From the NCBI GenBank assembly GCA_964395765.1, contig CAYNCU010000120.1:1-13119 (forward strand): a DNA stretch of 13,119 nt, read 5' to 3'. A model generated the notes under the pieces. The model searched no databases. It saw only the letters and a program-made list of their open reading frames with translations, and was not told the DNA's origin. The position numbers were made by a program, and so were the translations under genes. Numbering within the stretch: position 1 is the stretch's first letter; each line of letters begins with the position of its first letter. Shown one piece after another: positions 6,904 to 13,119 of the stretch. Origin of the DNA: DATDPY01 sp964395765. GTDB lineage: Bacteria; Bacteroidota; Bacteroidia; Cytophagales; Cyclobacteriaceae.

Positions 6904-7404
6904 ATGGGGAATCAAATCAATCCATTCGGAACAGTTTTACTGTTCCTTGTCGGTGCCATAATCTTTGTTATTCTGGCCCTGCTGACTGCAAAACTGCTGC
7001 GTCCATCACGGCCGAATCCCGAAAAATTGTCGGTATACGAATGCGGAGAAGAGCCTTCGGGAAGTGCCTGGGGCCGTTTTAATATCCGTTTTTATGTAAT
7101 TGCTTTGATTTTCATCCTTTTTGACGTTGAAATCGTATTCCTCTTTCCATGGGCCACCGTATTTGCAAAAAAAAGCCTGATGAATGAAACGATGGGACAT
7201 TGGGGATGGTTTACCCTGCTTGAAATGTTCATATTTATTTTCATTCTTGCATTTGGCCTTGCCTATGCATGGAAAAAAGATTTACTGGAATGGGAAAAGC
7301 CTGGAAATCAATTACCTTCCCATACGGATCTTATGCCGGATCGTTACCGGAAAGTCAATGATAAGTATATGGATTATAAAACCAGGGAGGTAGTCAGAAA
7401 GTAA
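6904..7404 (+). CDS. nuoA: NADH-quinone oxidoreductase subunit A
   Basis: Membrane subunit of respiratory complex I at the junction of the peripheral and membrane arms. Three transmembrane helices are visible at about residues 9-31, 62-84 and 101-123. The family signature YECGEEP (45-51) lies in the first loop, and the helix 2 motif FDVEIVFLFPWA (73-84) carries the conserved acidic D74 and E76. At 166 residues it is somewhat longer than the usual 120-147; the excess is a hydrophilic tail after residue 125 rich in charged residues. Its stop is one base from the nuoB start, indicating tight translational coupling. Confidence 0.96.
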   Translation: MGNQINPFGTVLLFLVGAIIFVILALLTAKLLRPSRPNPEKLSVYECGEEPSGSAWGRFNIRFYVIALIFILFDVEIVFLFPWATVFAKKSLMNETMGHWGWFTLLEMFIFIFILAFGLAYAWKKDLLEWEKPGNQLPSHTDLMPDRYRKVNDKYMDYKTREVVRK

Positions 7405-7405
7405 G

Positions 7406-7921
7406 ATGGGATTACTCGATCAGAAATTCAATTCGGGAGGAATCATCATTGCCGGTGTAGATGATCTCATGAACTGGGCCCGATTGTCTTCCTTATGGCC
7501 GGTCGGATTTGGACTCGCCTGTTGTGCCATTGAAATGATGGCTACTTATGCATCCGCCTATGACCTGGATCGTTTCGGGGTTTTCCCGCGACCCTCACCC
7601 AGGCAAGCTGACGTGATGATTGTAGCCGGTACGGTAACTTTTAAAATGGCCGACAGGGTTAGGAGGTTGTACCAGCAAATGGCTGAACCACGGTATGTGA
7701 TTTCAATGGGATCCTGTTCCAATTGCGGAGGACCTTACTGGGAACACGGCTACCATGTCGTAAAAGGCGTTGACCGGATCATTCCCGTTGATGTATATGT
7801 CCCTGGTTGCCCACCCCGGCCGGAAGCGCTGATCGGAGGGTTCCTGAAATTGCAGGAAAAAATAAGAAAAGAAACACTTGTCGCCCCAAAAGCAATTCAA
7901 AAACTTCTTGAAAAATCATAG
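7406..7921 (+). CDS. nuoB: NADH-quinone oxidoreductase subunit B
   Basis: Peripheral-arm subunit (PSST homologue) that carries iron-sulfur cluster N2, the last electron carrier before quinone. The four expected cluster ligands are present: tandem C39-C40 in GLACCAIEMMA, C104 in SMGSCSNCGG and C135 in YVPGCPPRPEA. C107, in the same loop as C104, is an additional cysteine where many proteobacterial NuoB have serine. The region DRFGVFPRPSPRQADVMI (55-72) and GTVTFKMA (75-82) are also diagnostic. The 171-residue length is normal. It overlaps neither neighbour but sits 1 base from nuoA and 6 bases from nuoC. Confidence 0.98.
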   Translation: MGLLDQKFNSGGIIIAGVDDLMNWARLSSLWPVGFGLACCAIEMMATYASAYDLDRFGVFPRPSPRQADVMIVAGTVTFKMADRVRRLYQQMAEPRYVISMGSCSNCGGPYWEHGYHVVKGVDRIIPVDVYVPGCPPRPEALIGGFLKLQEKIRKETLVAPKAIQKLLEKS

Positions 7922-7927
7922 GCACTT

Positions 7928-8431
7928 ATGAACGGAAATGCCGGACCAATTCAACTTCTTATCAATAATAAATTCGGGGAAAATACTGCCCGTCCTTCCG
8001 ATATTCCATCAAGTCCCCCCTGCCTGCTGATAGAAAAGCAAAAGATAATACCTGTTTGTGGCTTTTTAAAAGAGAATGAACTGACCGGCTTTGATATGCT
8101 GGAATGTATATCCTGCGTTGATAATTTTCCTGAAAAAAAATCAATGGAAATAATATACCATCTGGCTTCCATTCCGAATGAGACGCAAATCACCTTAAGG
8201 GTAATATTGGAAAGACCGGATTATCCCGTATTACCTGAAATAGATAGTGTAGCCGGGGTGTGGAAAACGGCGGGCTGGCTGGAGAGAGAAGTTTATGATC
8301 TTTCAGGTGTCACTTTTAAAGGACACCCCGATCCAAGAAGGATTCTTTTGCCACACGATTGGGAAGGGCATCCGTTGCGCAAGGATTACCATACCGGTGA
8401 TTATTATCACCATGTTAAAATCGATTATTGA
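7928..8431 (+). CDS. nuoC: NADH-quinone oxidoreductase subunit C
   Basis: Peripheral-arm 30-kDa subunit of complex I, 167 residues. The N-terminal 50 residues are poorly conserved, as is usual. The C-terminal signature is complete: WLEREVYDLSGVTFKGHPD (117-135) followed by RRILLPHDWEGHPLRKDY (137-154). Unlike E. coli and several Bacteroides, where C and D are one fused protein, nuoC here ends with its own TGA at 8429-8431, just before or overlapping the nuoD start. It acts with NuoB and NuoD near the quinone site. Confidence 0.95.
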   Translation: MNGNAGPIQLLINNKFGENTARPSDIPSSPPCLLIEKQKIIPVCGFLKENELTGFDMLECISCVDNFPEKKSMEIIYHLASIPNETQITLRVILERPDYPVLPEIDSVAGVWKTAGWLEREVYDLSGVTFKGHPDPRRILLPHDWEGHPLRKDYHTGDYYHHVKIDY

Positions 8432-8435
8432 GGAC

Positions 8436-9653
8436 ATGGAGAAAAAGGTCCAATACGTTTTTGAAGCAGATAACCTGGTCCGGTCGGAACCCGATAAATA
8501 TGACCTGAAAAATCTCAGGTCGGAAGAAATGCTCATTAATATCGGACCCCAGCATCCTTCAACCCATGGAGTCCTCCGGCTTGAGGTGTTAACGGACGGC
8601 GAATTGATCATGGATGTAGTCCCGCATATCGGCTATCTGCATCGTTGTTTTGAAAAGCATGCGGAGAACCTTCCTTATAATCAAACCATCCCTTATGTTG
8701 ACAGGATGGATTATGTAGCCGCCATGAATTCAGAGCATGCTTTTGTGATGGGAGTGGAAAAAATGCTGGGTATCGAAGAATCTATTCCCATGCGGGTAGA
8801 ATATATCCGCGTACTGGTCGCTGAGCTTAACCGCCTGGCTTCTCATTTCATTTCCATTGGCACTTATGGGATGGATATCGGTGCGGTTACGCCCTTTCTC
8901 TGGTTAATGAGGGACAGGGAACATATTCTCAGGCTGCTGGAATGGGCAAGCGGAGCGAGAATGCTTTACAACTACCTCTGGGTGGGTGGCTTATATTATG
9001 ATCTTCCTTTGGGATTTGAAGATCGCTGCCGGGAATTCACCTCTTATCTGAAACCCAAATTGAAGGAAATGGATGACCTGTTGGTTCAGAATAAAATCTT
9101 TATCCAGCGTACGGCCAATGTGGGTATTCTGCCTTTGGAAACCGCGATTGATTACGGGATCACAGGGCCTATGCTGCGTGCTTCAGGCCTGCGCTATGAT
9201 CTCAGGCGCGTTGACGGATATTCCGTTTATCCTGAAATTGAATTTGAAATTCCCGTAGGCGAAGGTAAAATGGGAGCCACCGGGGACTGCTGGGACCGGA
9301 CCTATGTCAGGGTAAGAGAGTGCTATGAATCAGTTAAAATAATTGAACAATGCCTGCATCGCCTTACCTCCGATCTGAACAGAACAAAAACTTTTGACCC
9401 GCGATCTGCCATCCCGAAAAAGCTCAGGGTCAGTAAACAGGATCTCTATGTGAGGGCAGAAAATCCCAAAGGTGAACTTGGATTCTATTTCCGGTCAGCT
9501 GAAAACAGTGATATCCCTTTCCGGTGTAAAGCCCGATCCTGTTGTTTTATCAACCTGTCCGTTTTACCGGAAATGGTGAAAGGCGCCCTGGTGGCTGACC
9601 TGATCGCCATCGTAGGTTCCCTGGACCTTAACCTGGGCGAGGTCGACCGATAA
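8436..9653 (+). CDS. nuoD: NADH-quinone oxidoreductase subunit D
   Basis: The 49-kDa peripheral-arm subunit that forms the quinone pocket with NuoB. From ATG 8436 the product has 405 residues, the normal length. GPQHPSTHG (37-45) supplies H44, and RMDY (90-93) supplies Y93; these match the quinone-contacting His38 and Tyr87 of Thermus Nqo4 by spacing. PHIGYLHRCFEK (63-74) and the C-terminal GSLDLNLGEVDR are also diagnostic. The frame is open back to 8295, but those residues are nuoC sequence in another frame. ATG 8412, giving eight more residues and a 20-base overlap with nuoC, is a real alternative; 8436 places the start 4 bases after the nuoC stop, and neither has an ideal ribosome site. 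No nuoE-N follows. Confidence 0.95.
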   Translation: MEKKVQYVFEADNLVRSEPDKYDLKNLRSEEMLINIGPQHPSTHGVLRLEVLTDGELIMDVVPHIGYLHRCFEKHAENLPYNQTIPYVDRMDYVAAMNSEHAFVMGVEKMLGIEESIPMRVEYIRVLVAELNRLASHFISIGTYGMDIGAVTPFLWLMRDREHILRLLEWASGARMLYNYLWVGGLYYDLPLGFEDRCREFTSYLKPKLKEMDDLLVQNKIFIQRTANVGILPLETAIDYGITGPMLRASGLRYDLRRVDGYSVYPEIEFEIPVGEGKMGATGDCWDRTYVRVRECYESVKIIEQCLHRLTSDLNRTKTFDPRSAIPKKLRVSKQDLYVRAENPKGELGFYFRSAENSDIPFRCKARSCCFINLSVLPEMVKGALVADLIAIVGSLDLNLGEVDR

Positions 9654-9910
9654 ATCACACGGCTCTGATAATGCAATTTTAAATTCCGTAAAGATTGATA
9701 TTTGAATCCTGTTAAAAGGCTTATGATTACAAGATCATTCTTCTAACAGCGGGAATCAAAGATTGCAAATTTCGGAAAAACGGCTTCGGAAAAATCAAGT
9801 TATTACCCCCGGAATGAGGATATTATAAGTATTAAAAGGTTATTTGACGGCAATAAAAGGGTTATTTCATTAAAATTTCGTAAAATTGAGCGATCAAGAA
9901 TATTTCCAAA
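9654..9910. other. Non-coding gap between nuoD and the serpin gene
   Basis: This 257-base gap holds no supportable gene. An imperfect nested hairpin could mark the end of the nuo transcript: CTGTTA (9709-9714) with TAACAG (9744-9749), enclosing ATGAT (9723-9727) and ATCAT (9734-9738). A 10-base direct repeat TTCGGAAAAA occurs at 9771-9780 and 9785-9794. A one-mismatch -7 box TAAAATTG lies at 9881-9888, 23 bases before the serpin ATG. All three are weak signals. Confidence 0.4.
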
Positions 9911-11125
9911 ATGAATCAGCGTGGAATCTTTGTTATACTGTTTGCGGCCTATCTGATGGTCGCATGCAATGATGATGCTCCGATTCCGGATAATATAGCG
10001 GAAATCCGCCCGCTCACAGAACAGGAAAAAACGCTTCTAAATTCCTCCAATACATTTTCGTTTGAGTTGCTAAGGATGTTGAATGATCAGAACCCCGGCA
10101 CCAATATCTTCTTTTCCCCTATCGGGCTGGGTGATGGGATCGGTATGTCATTGAACATTATCCAGGATAAACCCAAACAGGAATTAAAAAAATTTCTCCG
10201 CATTTCCAATGTTGATGATATACAGATCGACAGGGCATATTACCAGCTTTCTGAAATTCTTGATAAAATAGATAAAAGTATTTCTATTACCGGTGGAAAC
10301 AGTCTATGGATTAATAACCAATATGCCATAACGGAATTAACCGGCGATAAATTAATGGCTTATTATAAGGCTGATATTGATTTCCTTAATTTCAATAATG
10401 AAAACGCCGTAAAAACCGTTAACCGCTGGGCATCTTCCTCCACGAACGGCAAAATGGATAAGGTGATCACGGAAATAAATCCGAAAGACAGGGCTTATAT
10501 CATCAATACTATGCATTTTGATATGAGTTCAGCTCTACCCGTTGAAGAAACCCGGATAAATAATTACCGTTTTACCTCACCGGATGGAAAAGAACTGAAA
10601 TGTAATGTTGAAAAAATTCTAGTAAAACCGATAAAATATAATTTCGTAAACGGAATTAAGATAATGGATATTCCTGTCGGCACAGGGAAGTTTCATATGA
10701 TCCTTCTCGTTCCTCAGGACAATCAAAAACTCAATGCATTAGTTCAAGATATCACACCGGCTCTATTGGATTCATTTTTAAAGGGTGCGATATCTACTGA
10801 TCAATTTGTTTATATGCCAGGACTTAATCTGAATAAGGAAATCCGGCTGAAAAAGATATTCCCGAAGTTGGGCATTACCCAACCGATTACAACCATGAAA
10901 TATTATTTCGACAATCGTGAAATATTCATCTCGGATTTTATTCATAAATCATCTTTTTCTATCGGTACCCCGGTGACAGGCAACCCAATTAAAACGGTTG
11001 AAATGAAAGAGAAGGCAGGAGAGGATAACCTGGTAATAAACAAGCCATTTCTTATCATTATCAGGGAAGAATACACAGGGGGCGTTATATTTAATGGAAT
11101 TATTGCCAATCCTTTGTCAGAATAA
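9911..11125 (+). CDS. Serpin-family lipoprotein
   Basis: A 404-residue serpin (serine/cysteine protease inhibitor fold), full length for the family. It starts with a lipoprotein signal peptide: hydrophobic residues 6-18 ending in LMVAC, with C19 as the lipidated cysteine, followed by NDD. Serpin landmarks in order: NIFFSP (65-70), SLWINN (131-136), VNRWASSSTNGKMDKVI (170-186), LLVP (265-268), LKKIFPKLGI (313-322), ISDFIHK (340-346) and the end block NKPFLIII...GGVIFNGIIANP (378-401). The reactive loop lies at about 351-375. Its hinge reads TPVTGNPIK where inhibitory serpins have a small-residue EEGTEAAA-type stretch; prolines and a lysine here would hinder loop insertion, so inhibition is doubtful. 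Predicted location is the cell envelope, possibly the surface. Separate transcription unit from nuoABCD. Confidence 0.9.
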   Translation: MNQRGIFVILFAAYLMVACNDDAPIPDNIAEIRPLTEQEKTLLNSSNTFSFELLRMLNDQNPGTNIFFSPIGLGDGIGMSLNIIQDKPKQELKKFLRISNVDDIQIDRAYYQLSEILDKIDKSISITGGNSLWINNQYAITELTGDKLMAYYKADIDFLNFNNENAVKTVNRWASSSTNGKMDKVITEINPKDRAYIINTMHFDMSSALPVEETRINNYRFTSPDGKELKCNVEKILVKPIKYNFVNGIKIMDIPVGTGKFHMILLVPQDNQKLNALVQDITPALLDSFLKGAISTDQFVYMPGLNLNKEIRLKKIFPKLGITQPITTMKYYFDNREIFISDFIHKSSFSIGTPVTGNPIKTVEMKEKAGEDNLVINKPFLIIIREEYTGGVIFNGIIANPLSE

Positions 11126-11202
11126 GCTTTTTTGATTTCCATTTTAACTTAAAAAAAATTAATTTAACTGATTAGTCCTTACTTATTATTGAAAAAAATA
11201 AA

Positions 11203-11224
11203 TTCAAATAATTCAATTATTCAA
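11203..11224. repeat. AT-rich short repeats in the leuA leader
   Basis: TTCAA occurs three times at near-regular spacing (11203, 11212, 11220), and AATAATT-C-AATTATT (11207-11221) is a perfect 7-base inverted repeat. The array ends 14 bases before the leuA ATG. It could be a regulator site, but such patterns also arise by chance in AT-rich leaders. Confidence 0.3.
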
Positions 11225-11238
11225 TAAAATTCCCATTC

Positions 11239-12402
11239 ATGAACGAGAGAGTTTATATTTTCGATACTACACTTCGCGATGGCGAACAGGTTCCCGGGTG
11301 CCAGTTGAACACTGAAGAAAAAATTGAAATAGCAAAGGCGCTTGAAGAATTAGGCGTGGATATTATTGAAGCCGGATTTCCGATTTCAAGCCCAGGTGAT
11401 TTTAAATCGGTTGTTGAAATTACCAAGGTCGTTAAAGAACCTATCATCTGCGGATTAACCAGGGCCCTTGAAAAAGATATTGAAATAGCCTCCGAATCGT
11501 TGAAACACGCAAAGCGAAAGAGGATCCATACCGGAATCGGTTGTTCGGATTTACATATCTATACTAAATTAAAATCAACCAGGGACAAAGTCCTCGAACA
11601 AGGCGTTGCAGCGGTAAAGCATGCAAAAAAATTCGTAGAAGATGTGCAGTTTTATGCGGAAGACGCCGGCAGGGCCAACCTGGAATATCTTTGTAACCTG
11701 ATTGAATCGGTTATTGATGCCGGAGCTACGGTTGTTAATATCCCCGATACGACAGGGTATAATCTTCCCTGGGTATTTGGCGAAAAAATAAAATATATTA
11801 TTGAGCAGGTGCCCAATATTCATAAAGTAACCATTGCCGTACATTGTCATGATGACCTGGGCCTGGCAACATCCAATACCATTGCCGGGCTGGTGAACGG
11901 AGCCCGACAGGCTGAAGTAACCATGAACGGTGTCGGGGAAAGAGCGGGAAATACCTCCCTGGAAGAAACAGTAATGATCCTGTACAGTCATAAACACCTG
12001 GGGCTTGAAACAGGGATCCATACCAACCGTCTTGTCCCTACCAGTGACCTCGTATCCCGGCTGATGAGAATGCCGGTTCAACCAAATAAGTCGATCGTAG
12101 GTAGGAATGCTTTTCTGCATTCCTCGGGGATTCACCAGGACGGCTGGATCAAGAACCGGGAAAATTATGAGGTGATCGATCCTGATGTGGTCGGTGCTAC
12201 ACCTGCAAGTATTGTCCTTACCGCGAGGAGCGGACGCCATGCATTGTTGTACAGGCTTGAAAAATTAGGTTATACCTTCGAAAAGAATGATATGTCAATG
12301 ATTTACGAGAAATTTATCGAAATGGCTGACAAAAAGAAGGAAATCAACGATGATGACCTTGTTAAAATCATTAAGGAACTCGAACCTAAGTTTTCAAATT
12401 AA
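11239..12402 (+). CDS. leuA: 2-isopropylmalate synthase, short form without regulatory domain
   Basis: Condenses acetyl-CoA with 2-ketoisovalerate to 2-isopropylmalate, the committed step of leucine synthesis. The 387 residues contain the HMGL-like TIM barrel: FDTTLRDGEQVPG (8-20) with R13 and metal-binding D14, EAGFPISSPGDF (44-55), the metal ligands H202 and H204 in HCHDDLG, and N238 in GVGERAGNTSLEE. The accessory segment (KSIVGRNAFLHSSGIHQDG, IVLTARSGRHAL) is typical of 2-isopropylmalate synthase rather than of pyruvate carboxylase relatives. The C-terminal leucine-binding dimerisation domain of about 110-130 residues found in many LeuA (around 500 residues) is absent, as I recall for many Flavobacteriia-type LeuA. 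Homocitrate or citramalate synthase activity cannot be fully excluded. No other leu gene is in the window. Confidence 0.88.
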   Translation: MNERVYIFDTTLRDGEQVPGCQLNTEEKIEIAKALEELGVDIIEAGFPISSPGDFKSVVEITKVVKEPIICGLTRALEKDIEIASESLKHAKRKRIHTGIGCSDLHIYTKLKSTRDKVLEQGVAAVKHAKKFVEDVQFYAEDAGRANLEYLCNLIESVIDAGATVVNIPDTTGYNLPWVFGEKIKYIIEQVPNIHKVTIAVHCHDDLGLATSNTIAGLVNGARQAEVTMNGVGERAGNTSLEETVMILYSHKHLGLETGIHTNRLVPTSDLVSRLMRMPVQPNKSIVGRNAFLHSSGIHQDGWIKNRENYEVIDPDVVGATPASIVLTARSGRHALLYRLEKLGYTFEKNDMSMIYEKFIEMADKKKEINDDDLVKIIKELEPKFSN

Positions 12403-12519
12403 TAACTTAAAATGTCTTTTTAAAATTTCACTTCCCTGTCCCGTACCCTTGGAATTGGGGTTTTAATCAGACATTTGATTTTTTAATATAATTTCTGCTA
12501 TCCTTTATCGGTTAACCGG

Positions 12520-13119
12520 ATGAAAATTCTTCAGGCACAGGAAATTAGGGAAGCCGATGCATATACCATAGCCCATGAGCCCGTTGCCTCCATCGATCTT
12601 ATGGAAAGGGCAGCGAAAGCTTTTGTTCAAAAATTCATCTGGTATATATCCGACGACAAACCAGTTTCCATTATCTGCGGAACCGGTAATAACGGAGGGG
12701 ATGGGCTTGCGATTGCTAGGATACTGATTGAAAAAGATTATCAGGTTAATTGCTATGTAATAATAAAAGGTGAAAATACCTCGGATGATTTCAAAACCAA
12801 TTACGAGCGTCTTAAAAAAGTTGCCCCCATTGGGGAAATTACTGAAAATTTTGATATCCCCCGATTTAGAAGCGGCGAGGTAATTATAGATGCTATTTTC
12901 GGATCCGGTCTGACCCGCCCGGTCAGTGGGATCTATGGAGAGGTAATTAAAGCAATAAACAACAGCGAAACCCTGACTGTGTCAGTTGATATTGCCTCAG
13001 GACTTCCGGTAGATCAGCCTGCGGCAGGTGAGATAATAATAAAACCTGCCGTTACGATTTCTTTCCAGGTACCGAAACCTGCATTTTTTATTCCTGAAAA
13101 TGAAGCTTTTACCGGAAAA
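12520..13119 (+). CDS. nnr: NAD(P)H-hydrate epimerase (YjeF N-terminal domain), 3'-truncated by window edge
   Basis: Repairs damaged NAD(P)H by interconverting the R and S forms of NAD(P)H hydrate. The gene begins ATG 12520 (MKILQAQEIREADAYTI) and stays open to the window end, giving the first 200 residues. The Rossmann-like YjeF_N landmarks are present: DLMERAA (26-32), the loop CGTGNNGGDGLAIAR (53-67), DAIFGSGLTRPVSG (124-137) and SVDIASGLPVD (154-164). Most bacterial versions continue into a C-terminal ADP-dependent dehydratase domain (about 500 residues in all), which would lie beyond the window, so whether this one is bifunctional is unknown. It lies 117 bases after leuA on the same strand. 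Confidence 0.93.
   Translation, partial: MKILQAQEIREADAYTIAHEPVASIDLMERAAKAFVQKFIWYISDDKPVSIICGTGNNGGDGLAIARILIEKDYQVNCYVIIKGENTSDDFKTNYERLKKVAPIGEITENFDIPRFRSGEVIIDAIFGSGLTRPVSGIYGEVIKAINNSETLTVSVDIASGLPVDQPAAGEIIIKPAVTISFQVPKPAFFIPENEAFTGK

Noticed and set aside
8295..8435. N-terminal extension of NuoD from an upstream ATG at 8295
   Set aside because: The extra residues match no NuoD sequence and overlap the conserved C-terminal coding region of nuoC in another frame. The start at 8436, or at most 8412, gives the normal NuoD length.
11126..11238. Leader peptide or T-box-like attenuator before leuA
   Set aside because: No short open frame rich in leucine codons and no strong alternative hairpins occur in the 113-base AT-rich gap.
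11575..12240. 221-codon open frame on the - strand opposite leuA
   Set aside because: It lies wholly inside leuA, which is a clear enzyme gene. The antisense product has no recognisable domain and is rich in residues expected from reverse reading of conserved leuA codons.
12403..12519. Terminator or promoter between leuA and nnr
   Set aside because: A 4-base stem ACCC/GGGT with a following TTTT near 12445-12464 is too weak, and no TAnnTTTG with a properly spaced -33 is found. The region holds no other supportable signal.
1..13119. CRISPR arrays, tRNA genes, insertion sequences, defence or phage genes
   Set aside because: No regularly spaced repeats, cloverleaf-like sequences, transposase motifs or terminal inverted repeats were found; almost all of the sequence is explained by housekeeping genes.

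Overview
The window looks like an ordinary chromosomal segment of a member of the Bacteroidota. The reasons are the protein families (short Bacteroidota-type LeuA, GSCSNCGG-type NuoB, M42 peptidase, stand-alone LON substrate-binding protein), weak or absent Shine-Dalgarno sequences, AT-rich leaders, and matches to the Bacteroidota -7 promoter element TAnnTTTG. All genes but one run on the + strand. No tRNA, rRNA, insertion sequence, CRISPR array or prophage gene is visible.

Layout. (1) 1-830: the 3' two thirds of aroA (EPSP synthase), cut by the window edge. (2) 923-1993: an M42-family aminopeptidase on the - strand, convergent with aroA. (3) 1994-2157: a divergent intergenic region with two perfect inverted repeats and a -7-like box, in front of (4) a compact + strand cluster: Lrp/AsnC regulator, PyrR-like phosphoribosyltransferase, panB, and a small outer-membrane beta-barrel-type gene interrupted by an in-frame TAA. 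(5) 4888-6114: NADP-type isocitrate dehydrogenase, followed by a strong stem-loop terminator. (6) 6258-9653: a LON substrate-binding-domain protein followed closely by nuoA, nuoB, nuoC and nuoD of respiratory complex I; the rest of the nuo genes are not next to nuoD. (7) 9911-11125: a serpin with a lipoprotein signal peptide. (8) 11239-12402: 2-isopropylmalate synthase without a C-terminal regulatory domain. (9) 12520-13119: the start of an NAD(P)H-hydrate epimerase (YjeF N-terminal) gene that runs off the window and has no stop codon within it.

How the genes fit together. Most are core metabolism: shikimate pathway (aroA), pantothenate/CoA (panB), leucine (leuA), TCA cycle (icd), respiration (nuoABCD) and NAD(P)H repair (nnr). 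PanB and LeuA both consume 2-ketoisovalerate, and the Lrp-type regulator at the head of the panB cluster belongs to a family that often senses amino acids, so a branched-chain amino acid/CoA link is possible but inferred.

I found no convincing new multi-gene system. The points most worth a second look are the double palindrome that appears to bracket the lrp promoter, the lipid-anchored serpin with a non-canonical reactive-loop hinge, the broken outer-membrane gene, and the nuo cluster that stops after nuoD.
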